A stretch of DNA of 64,000 nucleotides from Alcaligenes pakistanensis (lineage in GTDB: Bacteria; Pseudomonadota; Gammaproteobacteria; Burkholderiales; Burkholderiaceae_B): assembly GCF_014652815.1 (NCBI RefSeq), contig NZ_BMZN01000005.1, positions 2,499 through 66,498 of the forward strand, written 5' to 3'. Positions 47,099 to 56,418 of this stretch are shown piece after piece (the first letter of the stretch is position 1; every line of letters begins with the position of its first letter). The notes beneath the pieces are model-generated. The model saw only the letters and a program-made list of their open reading frames with translations. It ran no database searches and was not told the origin of the DNA. The translations under genes were made by a program, and so were the position numbers.

Positions 47099-47868
47099 CA
47101 GTTTTTTGCGTAAATACCACTGTGGATAACTTTGTGGAGAAATAGACCATTTTTTATCCCCAGGTCTTCCCATAAAACCCAACAAGCGCTTCTACCACAA
47201 AACTCCGGCCTACCACCGTATCTGATGGAAGCCATAAAAGGCGCGCTTATAGCCCTTAAATACCGTAAAAGCGACTATCTAGGCACGGTCTCCAGACATA
47301 GGGCTATAGAAGCTGTTTAACAGGAGGCAAAATTGTGGATAACAGAGCAATAAAAAGAAATACTGCCTGATGGACAGGAATATTGCCTAACAATCTGGCG
47401 ATAAGAAAATTTCTAGGAAATTCACAGTGAAAAATGCCTTCGCTTCTTTACTCAAGGCAGACACTTAGCTACTCACGCCCTTCACGTAGACACAAAAATG
47501 GGCACAATCATGCGCCCAAAATTCCCTGCAGTCTGCTACTTAAAAAGAGAGACCACTTCGCTGATCGGAGCAATCACAGCGAGACAACTGCCCTTCCCTT
47601 CAATGGGTGGACAAGAAGGCCAAAGCACAGGTCCTAAGCTATAGGGAAATCAGCATTCTTTTTACGGGGTTAATCAAGACCACCTTGGCTCTAAATAGGA
47701 AATAGCTATATCGATGTAAAAAAGCATCCTATTGCTGTGGTTCCATGACCAACAGGCAAGAGAGCAATCTATGGTATTTTCGACAGGAATTCGTCTGTTA
47801 CTTCGCCACCCAACTTTCGCTTAAATCTGAATAGTGGGTGCATTTTTATTATTCATGCCAGTAGACCC

Positions 47869-49038
47869 ATGCAGATCAAATCCAAGCTCCCCTCTGTGGG
47901 CACCACTATTTTTACAACCATGAGCCAATTAGCTTTGGAGCACAAAGCTATTAATCTGGGCCAAGGCTTTCCAGATTTCAATCCCGACCCTGCTTTGATC
48001 CAGGCGGTACACCAGGCAATGCTGGACGGCATAAACCAGTATCCAGCAATGGCCGGCTACCCGGCCCTGCGAGCAGCCATTGCCGACAAGACTCAGCGGC
48101 GCTATGGGCGTCTCTACGATATAGACTCAGAAATTACAGTGACCAGCGGCGCCACTGAAGCCTTGATGGCGAGCTTTCAAGCCTTTGTTCATCCTGGCGA
48201 TGAGGTGATCGTCATTGAGCCCTTCTATGACCTATACATCCCTGCTATCCAGTTAGCCGGCGGTATCCCGGTTGCCGTACCCATGACTGCGCCTGACGCG
48301 GCGGTGCCTTACTATCGGGTCGACTGGGATCGTGTTGAAAAAGCGATCAGCAGCAAAACACGTATGCTGGTCATTAACTTCCCTCACAATCCAACCTGCA
48401 CCATCTTGTGTCCCCAGGACCTGGATGCCTTGGAACAGATCGTTGATAGACATCCCTTGATGATTTTGTCTGACGAGGTCTATGAACATCTAACCTTCGA
48501 CCAAAAAGAGCATCTAAGCCTTGCTAGCCGCCCTAAACTGGCAGAGCGGGCCATCATCGTATCGTCCTTTGGCAAGACCTTTCATGCTACAGGCTGGAAG
48601 GTAGGTTATTGCTGCGCACCCGCCTACTTGAGCACCGAAATCCGCAAAGTGCATCAATATACTGTTTTTACCGTTCCTAGCCCCCTACAGGCGGGTTTAG
48701 CAAGCTATATGCAAGATCCCGCTACCTGGGAGAGCCTGCCTGCGTTCTACCAGGAAAAACGCGACTATTTGCACCAAGGGCTGCAACAAACCCGTTTTAA
48801 GCCTATGCCCAGCGAGGGAACGTTTTTTCTGCTGGCTAGCTATGAAAATATTTCTGACTTGCCCGAGCTGGACTTTGCCAAGCACTTGAATCAGGCCTAC
48901 GGTGTAGGCGCAATCCCGGTCTCTGCCTTCTACCTGAATCCCAATTCTGAACAAGCCAATCATCGGTTGCTGCGCTTTTGTTTTGCTAAGCAGCCTAGCA
49001 CCCTGGACCAAGCCATAGAACGCCTACAAAAGGTCTAA
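47869..49038 (+). CDS. PLP-dependent class I/II aminotransferase (methionine/kynurenine aminotransferase-like)
   Basis: A 389-residue fold-type I aminotransferase. Seen motifs are AINLGQGFPDFNPDPALIQA at the N-terminus, INFPHNPTCTI, the LSDEVYEHLTFD stretch with its cofactor-contacting Asp and Tyr, and SSFGKTFHATGWKVGY with the PLP Lys. This is the pattern of YbdL/KAT-type enzymes that act on methionine or kynurenine-like substrates. The exact substrate is inferred. It is a single gene ending at an intrinsic terminator. Confidence 0.9.
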   Translation: MQIKSKLPSVGTTIFTTMSQLALEHKAINLGQGFPDFNPDPALIQAVHQAMLDGINQYPAMAGYPALRAAIADKTQRRYGRLYDIDSEITVTSGATEALMASFQAFVHPGDEVIVIEPFYDLYIPAIQLAGGIPVAVPMTAPDAAVPYYRVDWDRVEKAISSKTRMLVINFPHNPTCTILCPQDLDALEQIVDRHPLMILSDEVYEHLTFDQKEHLSLASRPKLAERAIIVSSFGKTFHATGWKVGYCCAPAYLSTEIRKVHQYTVFTVPSPLQAGLASYMQDPATWESLPAFYQEKRDYLHQGLQQTRFKPMPSEGTFFLLASYENISDLPELDFAKHLNQAYGVGAIPVSAFYLNPNSEQANHRLLRFCFAKQPSTLDQAIERLQKV

Positions 49039-49062
49039 AACCTGGTTTCAGAGCTCTAATCC

Positions 49063-49086
49063 AACCGCCGACAGGCGGTTTTTTTT
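49063..49086 (+). terminator. Intrinsic terminator after the aminotransferase
   Basis: AACCGCC and GGCGGTT pair around a 4-nt loop followed by eight T, 24 nt after the stop codon. Confidence 0.9.
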
Positions 49087-50204
49087 CGCCCCAATTTTTG
49101 TGGACAAGTCACACCTCTGTCTTGCCTGCCGTACTTGCCGCCTTGGCTGTATTCTTGCGCTGCAGCACAAAACAAAACAAGTGGATCGCAATACATCGAA
49201 CACAAACCACGAAACCCTTGTTTTGTGCACCGCGAGACGTCGGATGTAAAACAGCCACACCAGCCTCTAAAAGCCATCCTGTTGATAACTTTGGGGGCAA
49301 CCCTGATTTTTTGCCCAGTTATCGCTTCTTTTTCCTTAAGAAAACGGAAAGAAAACTAAATGACCTGATCTCCTCGGTGTGCCTGCCCAGCAAGCAGACA
49401 GCTCGGTTTAAATGTTAAAACCACAAAAAATATATATATAAAACAAGTACTTATTTAAACATTACCTACTTTAGCTATCTACCTGAACTGTGAAAAAACA
49501 CAGCCCATAACGCACAGCAAAGCTAGACAAGCGAATCACCGCAGTAAGCATGCGCTTTACCCACAAAATGTGGATAAGTCAAAAATTCAAATGAGATTGA
49601 CCTAGTACAAGTTCCTACCTCAGTGCCCTCTGGGGTAATCACCTGCTTCAGCCAGTCAAGCCGTTCAACAAGAACCCATATCTTTTGCCTGCCGTCCCCT
49701 TGTTTGAGTTTTTCTCATACTGAAAGAAAAGCCCGGGAGAGCGTAGCAAACTCGATCTTGCCTGGTTCTGAAAATAAATTTTCAGTTTCTGCGGCGTGGA
49801 TTTCCGTATGCAAAAGATGCATAAGCCAGCTTTGAGCGAGATCGTGATTTTTGTTCATGGACTGCATCTTAGTCGAGAACATTTGGCTTGCAAAGGGTTG
49901 AGCCCTGCCAGGTAGGAGCTTGAACTTATCTTATATAACAAGCACTTAAATATTTTATTAGAATTACTGGATGGAAGGCTGTTGATAAGTCGAACAAGTA
50001 CCTTTAACCATGTAAAAACAAGAGCTTAGTCGTATTTTTTACGGGGATAGATCTACTGCTTACCGGTGGATGGTTTAGGTACAACTTTCAAGCTAAACAA
50101 AGAAGTACCTACTTATGCCTTATGTATCCACACCCTGTTCACAATGGGCTTCCTAGAGCTTATCCACAGGAAAGAAAATTGTAACAGTGAAGAAAAAAGA
50201 GGGA
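49087..50204. other. Left part of the putative replication origin region (no gene)
   Basis: A 1.1-kb noncoding stretch with perfect DnaA boxes at 49569-49577 (TGTGGATAA) and 50160-50168 (TTATCCACA), plus near matches at 49099 (TGTGGACAA), 49280 and 49980 (TGTTGATAA). An AT-only run near 49428-49443 (ATATATATAT core) sits in a wider AT-rich zone (49405-49500). Together with the stretch on the other side of the next gene it looks like a bipartite origin. Open frames here are short and lack family patterns. Confidence 0.65.
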
Positions 50205-51263
50205 TTAACGTACAGCCTGGGTAAAACCGGTGTCCGTCATGATGATTTTCTCTGGCCAACGTAATGCAGCCAGGTGAAAAGCCGAGTCTTCAGGGGCTTG
50301 TTCTTTGCGGCGATCACGCCAGCGAGCTCCAACGGAGAAGTCCACGCAAAAGGTATTTTTCTTTAGACCATGCCAGGAAAATGGATCTATATCCTTGAAT
50401 AATAAGGAATATTTAGACATTTTTGCTACTGGTTGAGGGAATAGCTGACGCCAGTAATGGCCAAAAACTACTGGAATATCGTCTTGATAGCTGTTCCACC
50501 AGGGGGTGCGATCCGAAAAACGCCAACGGTTGCCGGCAAAAAATGGCTGACTGGCAGCCCCTTCAGTTCCTGAGGTCAACAAACGGATCGGGTTGAAGTC
50601 ATTTTTGACTAGATCGTAGTCAATGTAGGCCTGCAATAGAGGCATCGTAGTTTTTGGATCTTCAATTTTTTCTTTCCATTCTTCTTTAGCTCTCAGATAT
50701 TTAGTCAAAATTCCTTTTTTTTCTGCATAACTATCTGCTTTACGCTCACATTCAAAGAAAAATTCAAAAAAATCTTCAGTTTTTACAGATCGAATAGCAT
50801 CAATTGATGAATTATTCCAAGCTGCATGCACGATTCTAAGGTCGCTTCTTTCTAATGCAATGGGTAGTGAGCTTAAAAATTCTTGTAGTTTGTCTCTATT
50901 TTGAGGTTTTACACGCTTAAATGGTGCGTAATTCTTTAAATCAGACTGATAACGCTGTTCAAAGTACCAACCTGAACCATCTTTTGCATCGTCTATTAGA
51001 AGATTTATTTCATGATTACCTAAAATTCCTTTAGCTTTATTATTATTTATCAAGGACTTAAGGTATTCAATAACACCAGGGCTGTTTGGACCTCGATCAC
51101 AATAATCTCCAACGAATATCAAGCTTCGTTGATCTGGGTGTGAGCCATCTTCCTGGTATCCCAGATTTTGGATCAGTCGTTGTAGGGCTTCAAGCTCTCC
51201 GTGTACATCACCGATGATGTCTAAAGAACCAGTAGGTAAAGCTTGTACAAGAAAGTTGGGCAT
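50205..51263 (-). CDS. Calcineurin-like metallophosphoesterase (PPP family)
   Basis: A 352-residue phosphoesterase. The metal-binding signatures are GDVHGE (about 18-23), GDYCDRGPNS (about 52-61) and GNHE (about 81-84), followed by VHAAW and FGHYWR with further ligands. These are those of the serine/threonine protein phosphatase and Ap4A hydrolase superfamily. The gene is visibly more AT-rich than its neighbours, lies between two DnaA-box regions, and has no operon partner. A phosphoprotein or dinucleotide substrate is possible; none is proven. Confidence 0.85.
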   Translation of the reverse strand: MPNFLVQALPTGSLDIIGDVHGELEALQRLIQNLGYQEDGSHPDQRSLIFVGDYCDRGPNSPGVIEYLKSLINNNKAKGILGNHEINLLIDDAKDGSGWYFEQRYQSDLKNYAPFKRVKPQNRDKLQEFLSSLPIALERSDLRIVHAAWNNSSIDAIRSVKTEDFFEFFFECERKADSYAEKKGILTKYLRAKEEWKEKIEDPKTTMPLLQAYIDYDLVKNDFNPIRLLTSGTEGAASQPFFAGNRWRFSDRTPWWNSYQDDIPVVFGHYWRQLFPQPVAKMSKYSLLFKDIDPFSWHGLKKNTFCVDFSVGARWRDRRKEQAPEDSAFHLAALRWPEKIIMTDTGFTQAVR

Positions 51264-52654
51264 GGGTGACTAGATCTTTATTTAGTAATAACTATATATA
51301 TAACTAATAATGGATAATGGATGTCTGTGGATAAGTCGAATAGGTTGAAATTTAGCTTTGATTTCAACTATTTACAGGACATTTTTGCCTGTGCAGCATC
51401 CCTCTGGAGCCGGTGGACCAAAACTGGACAAAATTTGAGGTCCCGAAAGACAGGCGACTTATCCCCTTTTCATCCACAGCACGTCCACAACAGGCCTACT
51501 TGGAGCTTATCCACAGGCCCCAAGAGCCAGAAGCAGCCCTAAATATAGCTTTTTTGTCCAGACCTTGAGCTGTTTTCTGGGCTAACTTGGCCTGCTTGCA
51601 GCGTCTGCCTAGGGGAAGACGCATGGGCTCATCGGATCCACGTTTTAAGCCGGATTAAGCCTTTATAATATCCACAACTTATTCACTTTCTTATCAACCG
51701 CCAATTCTTCCTGAAATCATATTTCCATTTTTGGTTTAATCGGTTCTGTTAGTAAGTTTGTGGATTTCTTTCTTATTCTTTTCTGTGGATAAGTCGTCTT
51801 ATCACGACCGTAATTTGTTTTCTGGAAAAAACAAACTCCTTGTTTTGTTTTTCAGTCATGGCGTTTTGTCTTTGATTTTCATTAAATATCTTATTTTTAA
51901 ATTAATCTTTGAAGAAAACTTAATACAAACGTCAATTTGATATAAATTATTTTTATCTTTTTATTCTGATATTTCATAAAAATTAATTTCATTAATTGTT
52001 TTTATTTTTTATTGAAATGAAACTAAAAATAGATAGAGATAGACCGTTTTATTAAATAGTTTGTGGATCTATCTAGAGATCGGAAAAATCGTTACCAGAA
52101 AAAAATTACCGATAGCAGCATTGATACGATCAATGATTTTGATTGGGACAGTAGTGCTGACGTGAGCTATATCCACTTGTCTGTGGATTCATCCGGCTAT
52201 CGTCTTGGTGGGCTCATGGACCAGCCACTCAAGCTAATCAGAGCCTTGCTCTGTCCTTGGGTAGCTTCTGCCCGACCCCTAATCGTGGCTTTTTGGCCAT
52301 AGCCCCCGATTCACTTTGTCAGCCACTCGCTTTGATAGGAGAATCAGCAAGTGCAGGAACTTTAACGGTGTTTCAGCCGACAAAACCCTGTGCTTGGATT
52401 GCAGATGCGTGTCTGGTTGCGTCGATGTCAGATGTTGGCTTGGATGCAGGAACTGCGCTTGTCGCTGTGAGCCGGTGCAATCATCCACTTATCTTTAAGG
52501 GGTATGTTTTTACCCCGTGGACGACAGGGGTATTCTCCTGCTTGCCAGTGGCCTGGATCGCTATAAGAAATAGCGCGAAATCTCCCCCCATGTAACAATT
52601 GCCGCCAAGGCTGTTTAACCCTTAAGTATCGTCTCGCTACCCTCCCCGTACTTC
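51264..52654. other. Putative chromosomal replication origin (oriC)
   Basis: A 1.39-kb noncoding region with perfect DnaA boxes at 51326-51334, 51507-51515 and 51784-51792, and near matches at 51668 (ATATCCACA) and about 52166. An extremely AT-rich tract at 51877-52060 follows directly and fits a DNA unwinding element. The longer motif TGTGGATAAGTC recurs at 49569, 51326 and 51784. Genes diverge from the area, base composition of the strands switches across it, parS sites flank it, and mnmG and mnmE lie on either side as in other proteobacterial origins. dnaA itself is not in the window. Confidence 0.75.
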
Positions 52655-54022
52655 ATGCCTCAACCGAATATCGAAGAAGCCGCTCAGGACTGGCATGGCT
52701 TGCTTCAGAAAGTGCCACCGGCGGTCCGTGCTCATGTACTGACTATCACTCAAGATAACCAGGACGAGCTTGCGACTCACTTTTATACGCATATGCTCAA
52801 GCACCCTGCCGCGCAGGTGTATCTGTCGCATGATCAGGTGCACAAGCGTTTGCATCGTTCCTTGCGAAGTTGGCTGATACAGCTGTTTTCGGTGGATGAG
52901 CATAGCGATATGCAGGATCAGGTGAAGCTGCAGAACCAGGTAGGCGAAGTCCATGCCCGAGTGGGGGTGCCGGTTCATTTGGTCTTGCGTGGGGCGCGTT
53001 TGCTAAAGGGACGCTACGCGCGTTTCTTTTTTGAGTCCCCTGACATCACCCCCGAGCAGGCCTGGGAGTGCTTTCACTATGTACAGAATTTTATTGATTT
53101 GGCGATGGAGCTGATGAGTCATGCCTATGCCAATTCACGTGAACGAAAATCCCGTGCCGAGGAGTCGTATCGTCTGTTTGCCATTGTGCAGAACGTAGCG
53201 GCCGAACGGGGCCGGCAGCGCGCAGCCCTGCTGGATTGGGAAAATTTGTTTATGTTTGCGATGGCTGTTAATAATGAAGCAACGCCCGCTCCCCGTATCG
53301 GGGATTCGGATTTTGGGATCTGGTTCAAACATAAGGGGGCACATGCCTTCCAGGGAACCGTCGAGAGCCGGGAAATCCTGGATTTGATGGGTCTGATCGA
53401 CACTGAATTGTTGCCAGCCTTTGAGCAAGATGGGCCTAAAGGGCAGATCCAGCGTCTGCATGAGCTGCGTGATCGAACCCGGGCGATTGGTTTGCACCTG
53501 GATCGCCTGTTTGAGCAACAAAACGAGCTTGAATCCGGCCGTGACGTGCTGACCCGCCTGTTAAGCCGTAAATACCTTCCTGTGGTGCTTAGCCGGGAAG
53601 TGGGCTACGCCCAGCAGCGGGGTTCGCGTTTTGCCTTGCTGGCGGTGGATATCGACTTCTTTAAGCGTGTTAACGATACCCATGGACATGATGCGGGTGA
53701 TCGGGTCTTGCGACAGTTTGCCGAGCTGCTTAGTAATAGTGCCCGCGCAGGGGATTATGTGTTCCGTCTTGGGGGCGAAGAGTTCTTGCTGGTGCTGGTG
53801 GATGTCGATGCGGAAGGTGCCATGCGCGCCGCGCGTAATTTGCGTCTGCGCATTCATGCGGAAACCTTCCGAGTTGCTGATAGTGAAAGTTTGAATATTA
53901 CGGCCAGTATTGGTGTGGCTTTGTACGATGCTCACCCGGACTATGAACGCACACTGCGCCGGGTAGACCGAGCCTTGTATCAAGCCAAGGAAGAAGGACG
54001 CGATCGGGTCGTGTTTGTCTGA
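52655..54022 (+). CDS. Globin-coupled sensor diguanylate cyclase (DosC/BpeGReg-like)
   Basis: A 455-residue protein. An N-terminal globin domain (about 10-160) has a distal Tyr44 (HFYTHML) and a candidate proximal haem His100 (VGEVHARVGVP), close to the Tyr43/His98 pair of E. coli DosC. A middle helical domain (about 175-290) precedes a GGDEF domain with active site GGEEF at 373-377. An intact inhibitory RxxD site (RAGD, 364-367) lies five residues before it. It would make c-di-GMP in response to oxygen. The LapA-type adhesin in this window is a c-di-GMP-controlled class, which invites a link. Confidence 0.93.
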   Translation: MPQPNIEEAAQDWHGLLQKVPPAVRAHVLTITQDNQDELATHFYTHMLKHPAAQVYLSHDQVHKRLHRSLRSWLIQLFSVDEHSDMQDQVKLQNQVGEVHARVGVPVHLVLRGARLLKGRYARFFFESPDITPEQAWECFHYVQNFIDLAMELMSHAYANSRERKSRAEESYRLFAIVQNVAAERGRQRAALLDWENLFMFAMAVNNEATPAPRIGDSDFGIWFKHKGAHAFQGTVESREILDLMGLIDTELLPAFEQDGPKGQIQRLHELRDRTRAIGLHLDRLFEQQNELESGRDVLTRLLSRKYLPVVLSREVGYAQQRGSRFALLAVDIDFFKRVNDTHGHDAGDRVLRQFAELLSNSARAGDYVFRLGGEEFLLVLVDVDAEGAMRAARNLRLRIHAETFRVADSESLNITASIGVALYDAHPDYERTLRRVDRALYQAKEEGRDRVVFV

Positions 54023-54243
54023 CAGGACAAGCCCGTCAGCGCTTTTATGTCGTATGGCGGCAACCTGTGCTACAAGTGCGTATTGTTTTGTTCATGCCAG
54101 TGCTTTGCGCCCGATTCCTGGCGCCCTTGAGACCGGAAGTACTGGGTACTCAGGCATGATGTGGTGCGAGAGGCACATCTAATTTGAATGGCATAGACGC
54201 TTTAGCCTGTGGCTGAAGCGGGTTTTGTTTGCGAGCTGATTTT

Positions 54244-55092
54244 ATGCATCCCCGTTTTGCTGTTCTTCCCCAGTATCTGTTACCTAAACAGGCGCTGACC
54301 GCATTTTCTGGCCGCGTGGCCTCCAAACCCCTGGGTGGGCGTACGACCTGGCTCATCAAGCGCTTTATTGATCGCTACCAGGTCGATATGAGCGAGGCTG
54401 AAAACGCTGATCCAGGCAGCTACGCGACTTTCAACGAGTTCTTTGGCCGCGCGTTGCTTCCGGGTGCCCGCCCTATTGCTGATACGGCGCTGGTTAGCCC
54501 TGTCGATGGTGCAATTAGCCAGCTTGGGCCTATTGAAGGCGCTGAAGTCTTCCAGGCCAAGGGCCACAGCTACTCCACCACGGCTTTATTGGGAGGCGAT
54601 GCCCAGGAGGCTGCCCGCTACGAGAATGGCCTGTTTGCGACCCTGTATTTGAGTCCTAAGGACTATCACCGGGTACACATGCCTTGTGCGGGCGTATTAA
54701 AGCGCATGATTCATGTGCCGGGTGATCTTTTCTCAGTTAATCCCACGACGGCGCGTGGTGTGCCGGGCCTGTTTGCCCGTAACGAACGCGTGGTTTGCCT
54801 GTTTGATTCCGAGCAAGGGCCATTTGTCCTGGTGCTGGTGGGGGCGACGGTGGTGGGCAGCATGGTGACTGTCTGGCATGGTGTTGTGAATGCGTCCCGT
54901 GATGGCAAGATCCGTGAGTGGAACTACGAGAACCAGCATATCGCCTTGGATAAAGGCCAGGAAATGGGGCGTTTCTTGTTGGGTTCTACGGTGGTGATGC
55001 TATTTCCCAAGGAAAGTGGCTACCGTTTTGACTCTAGCTGGCAGCCGCAAGGCCTTATTCGCCAAGGGCAGGCGATGGGCTATCAGGGCTAA
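54244..55092 (+). CDS. psd: Phosphatidylserine decarboxylase proenzyme
   Basis: A 282-residue membrane-associated enzyme making phosphatidylethanolamine. The start at 54244 (MHPRFAVLPQYLLPKQ) replaces a TTG reading five codons upstream. FNEFFGRALLPGARP and YLSPKDYHRVHMP are family motifs. LGST near the C-terminus is the self-cleavage site whose Ser becomes the pyruvoyl cofactor. It is followed by an intrinsic terminator. Confidence 0.95.
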   Translation: MHPRFAVLPQYLLPKQALTAFSGRVASKPLGGRTTWLIKRFIDRYQVDMSEAENADPGSYATFNEFFGRALLPGARPIADTALVSPVDGAISQLGPIEGAEVFQAKGHSYSTTALLGGDAQEAARYENGLFATLYLSPKDYHRVHMPCAGVLKRMIHVPGDLFSVNPTTARGVPGLFARNERVVCLFDSEQGPFVLVLVGATVVGSMVTVWHGVVNASRDGKIREWNYENQHIALDKGQEMGRFLLGSTVVMLFPKESGYRFDSSWQPQGLIRQGQAMGYQG

Positions 55093-55111
55093 ACCCTGTT
55101 TTCTAATGAAT

Positions 55112-55147
55112 AAAACCTGTGTTCAAGTGGACACAGGTTTTTTTTTG
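55112..55147 (+). terminator. Intrinsic terminator after psd
   Basis: AAAACCTGTGT and ACACAGGTTTT pair around an 8-nt loop and are followed by a T run. Confidence 0.92.
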
Positions 55148-55199
55148 ATTGTTCATACGGTCAAATGCAATTTGTCCTTAGGATGTGTGTGGAGTGTGT

Positions 55200-56201
55200 A
55201 TGAAAAGGTGGTGGACAATGGTGATCAAGATTTTGCTCTTGTTGCTGGTCTTGGTGGTTGCGGCCTGGGGGACGCTGGCCATAGAGTTTCAGCTGCAGGC
55301 AGGCCTGGGACGTTGGGTCGCACTGGCCGGATGGCTAGCTGTGGCCGTGCTAAGTCTGTATGCGCTGAGCAAGGGTAAAAACTGGCTGTTAGTACCGCAG
55401 GCTTTGAGTTTTCTTGTGTTGGTGGGATGGTGGAGCAGCATTGCACCGAGCAATGATAGGGAATGGGCTGCTGATGTCGCAAGAATGAGCCATGGCGAGA
55501 TCCAAGGCTCGGTAGTGACGCTGCACAATGTGCGGGATTTTACCTGGCGTAGCGAAACTGACTTTGATGAGCACTGGGTAAGCCAGGATTACGATTTACA
55601 GACCCTGAAATCAGTGGATATGTTCTTGTCTTATTGGATGGGGCCGGTCATTGCTCATACTTTGGTGTCTTTTGGTTTTGATGATGGGCGTCATGTGGTG
55701 TTTTCCGTAGAAATACGTAAGGAAAAGCAGGAGTCCTTTTCGGCGATAGGCGGGTTTTTCAAGGAATTTGAGCTAAGCCTGATTGCTGCGACAGAACAGG
55801 ATATTGTGCGCACCCGTAGTAATGCTCGTGGCGAAGATGTGTATATGTACAGCGTGGAGTTACCAAAGCCCGCCATGCAGGCGCTGTTTTTATCGTATGT
55901 TGAGCAAGGGCAGCGTTTGCAGACCAGCCCCCGTTTTTACAACACCTTGACGGCTAACTGCACCACCATTGTTTATGACATGGTGTCCAAGATTGTAGAT
56001 GGGGTGCCATGGGACTGGCGGGTACTGGCTTCGGGTTACTTGGCCGAGTATGTGTATGGCCTGAACGCTTTGGCGCCGGGCTACAGCTTTAAGGAACTGC
56101 AACAGCTGGGCTATATCAACCCGCGTGCGATAACGCAGCATCCAGGGCAAGATTTTTCTAGCGTGATTCGTCAAGGCTTGCCTTTGGTAAAACCACTTTA
56201 A
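55200..56201 (+). CDS. DUF4105 integral membrane protein
   Basis: A 333-residue protein. The ATG at 55200 with GGAG 5 nt upstream is preferred over a GTG at 55185. Two to three N-terminal membrane helices (VIKILLLLLVLVVAAWGTLA and two more) precede a periplasmic domain with TANCTTIVYDMV, where the Cys is the likely nucleophile, and an SFGFDDGRHVVFSVEIRKEK stretch. The pattern fits DUF4105, a papain-like fold in which some members (Lnb) transfer acyl chains to lipoproteins. Whether this one does is unknown. Confidence 0.78.
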   Translation: MKRWWTMVIKILLLLLVLVVAAWGTLAIEFQLQAGLGRWVALAGWLAVAVLSLYALSKGKNWLLVPQALSFLVLVGWWSSIAPSNDREWAADVARMSHGEIQGSVVTLHNVRDFTWRSETDFDEHWVSQDYDLQTLKSVDMFLSYWMGPVIAHTLVSFGFDDGRHVVFSVEIRKEKQESFSAIGGFFKEFELSLIAATEQDIVRTRSNARGEDVYMYSVELPKPAMQALFLSYVEQGQRLQTSPRFYNTLTANCTTIVYDMVSKIVDGVPWDWRVLASGYLAEYVYGLNALAPGYSFKELQQLGYINPRAITQHPGQDFSSVIRQGLPLVKPL

Positions 56202-56231
56202 GCCTTGTTTTTAGCGGTTTTGAACGTGTTT

Positions 56232-56247
56232 TGTTCCACGTGAAACA
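56232..56247. promoter_or_regulatory. parS site on the right side of the origin
   Basis: TGTTCCACGTGAAACA, identical to the site at 47052. It lies 30 bp after the DUF4105 gene, about 4 kb right of the putative oriC. Confidence 0.92.
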
Positions 56248-56307
56248 TATGTTTTAATTATATCGATCTTAAATTTATAACGAATATAAGGCCAATAAAA
56301 TAAACAG

Positions 56308-56347
56308 AAACCCCATCATATTAAAATAATATGATGGGGTTTTTTTA
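56308..56347. terminator. Bidirectional intrinsic terminator
   Basis: AAACCCCATCATATTA pairs with TAATATGATGGGGTTT, a 16-bp stem with A and T runs on either side, placed between the convergent DUF4105 and dehydratase genes. Confidence 0.93.
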
Positions 56348-56418
56348 TAATTATGGTTTTTTTCGGTGCTGGGGATTGCTATAGAGGATCTGCTTTTTTG
56401 GAAATGCTAGGGCGCTTG

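Larger units (their letters stand above)
47002..47868. other. Intergenic region upstream of mnmG with parS sites and DnaA boxes
   Basis: Besides the two parS sites, perfect DnaA boxes TGTGGATAA occur at 47121-47129 and 47334-47342. The region must also hold the mnmG promoter. No coding frame of family type is visible. The DnaA boxes here may control mnmG or belong to the outer origin region. Confidence 0.7.

Noticed and set aside
49048-49418. Several overlapping 60-106 codon frames after the aminotransferase
   Set aside because: They cover the terminator and each other in multiple frames and have the composition of untranslated DNA.
47002-52654. A prophage, insertion sequence or CRISPR array in the long noncoding stretch
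   Set aside because: I saw no transposase, integrase, terminal repeats or evenly spaced repeats. DnaA boxes and AT-rich tracts explain the region better.
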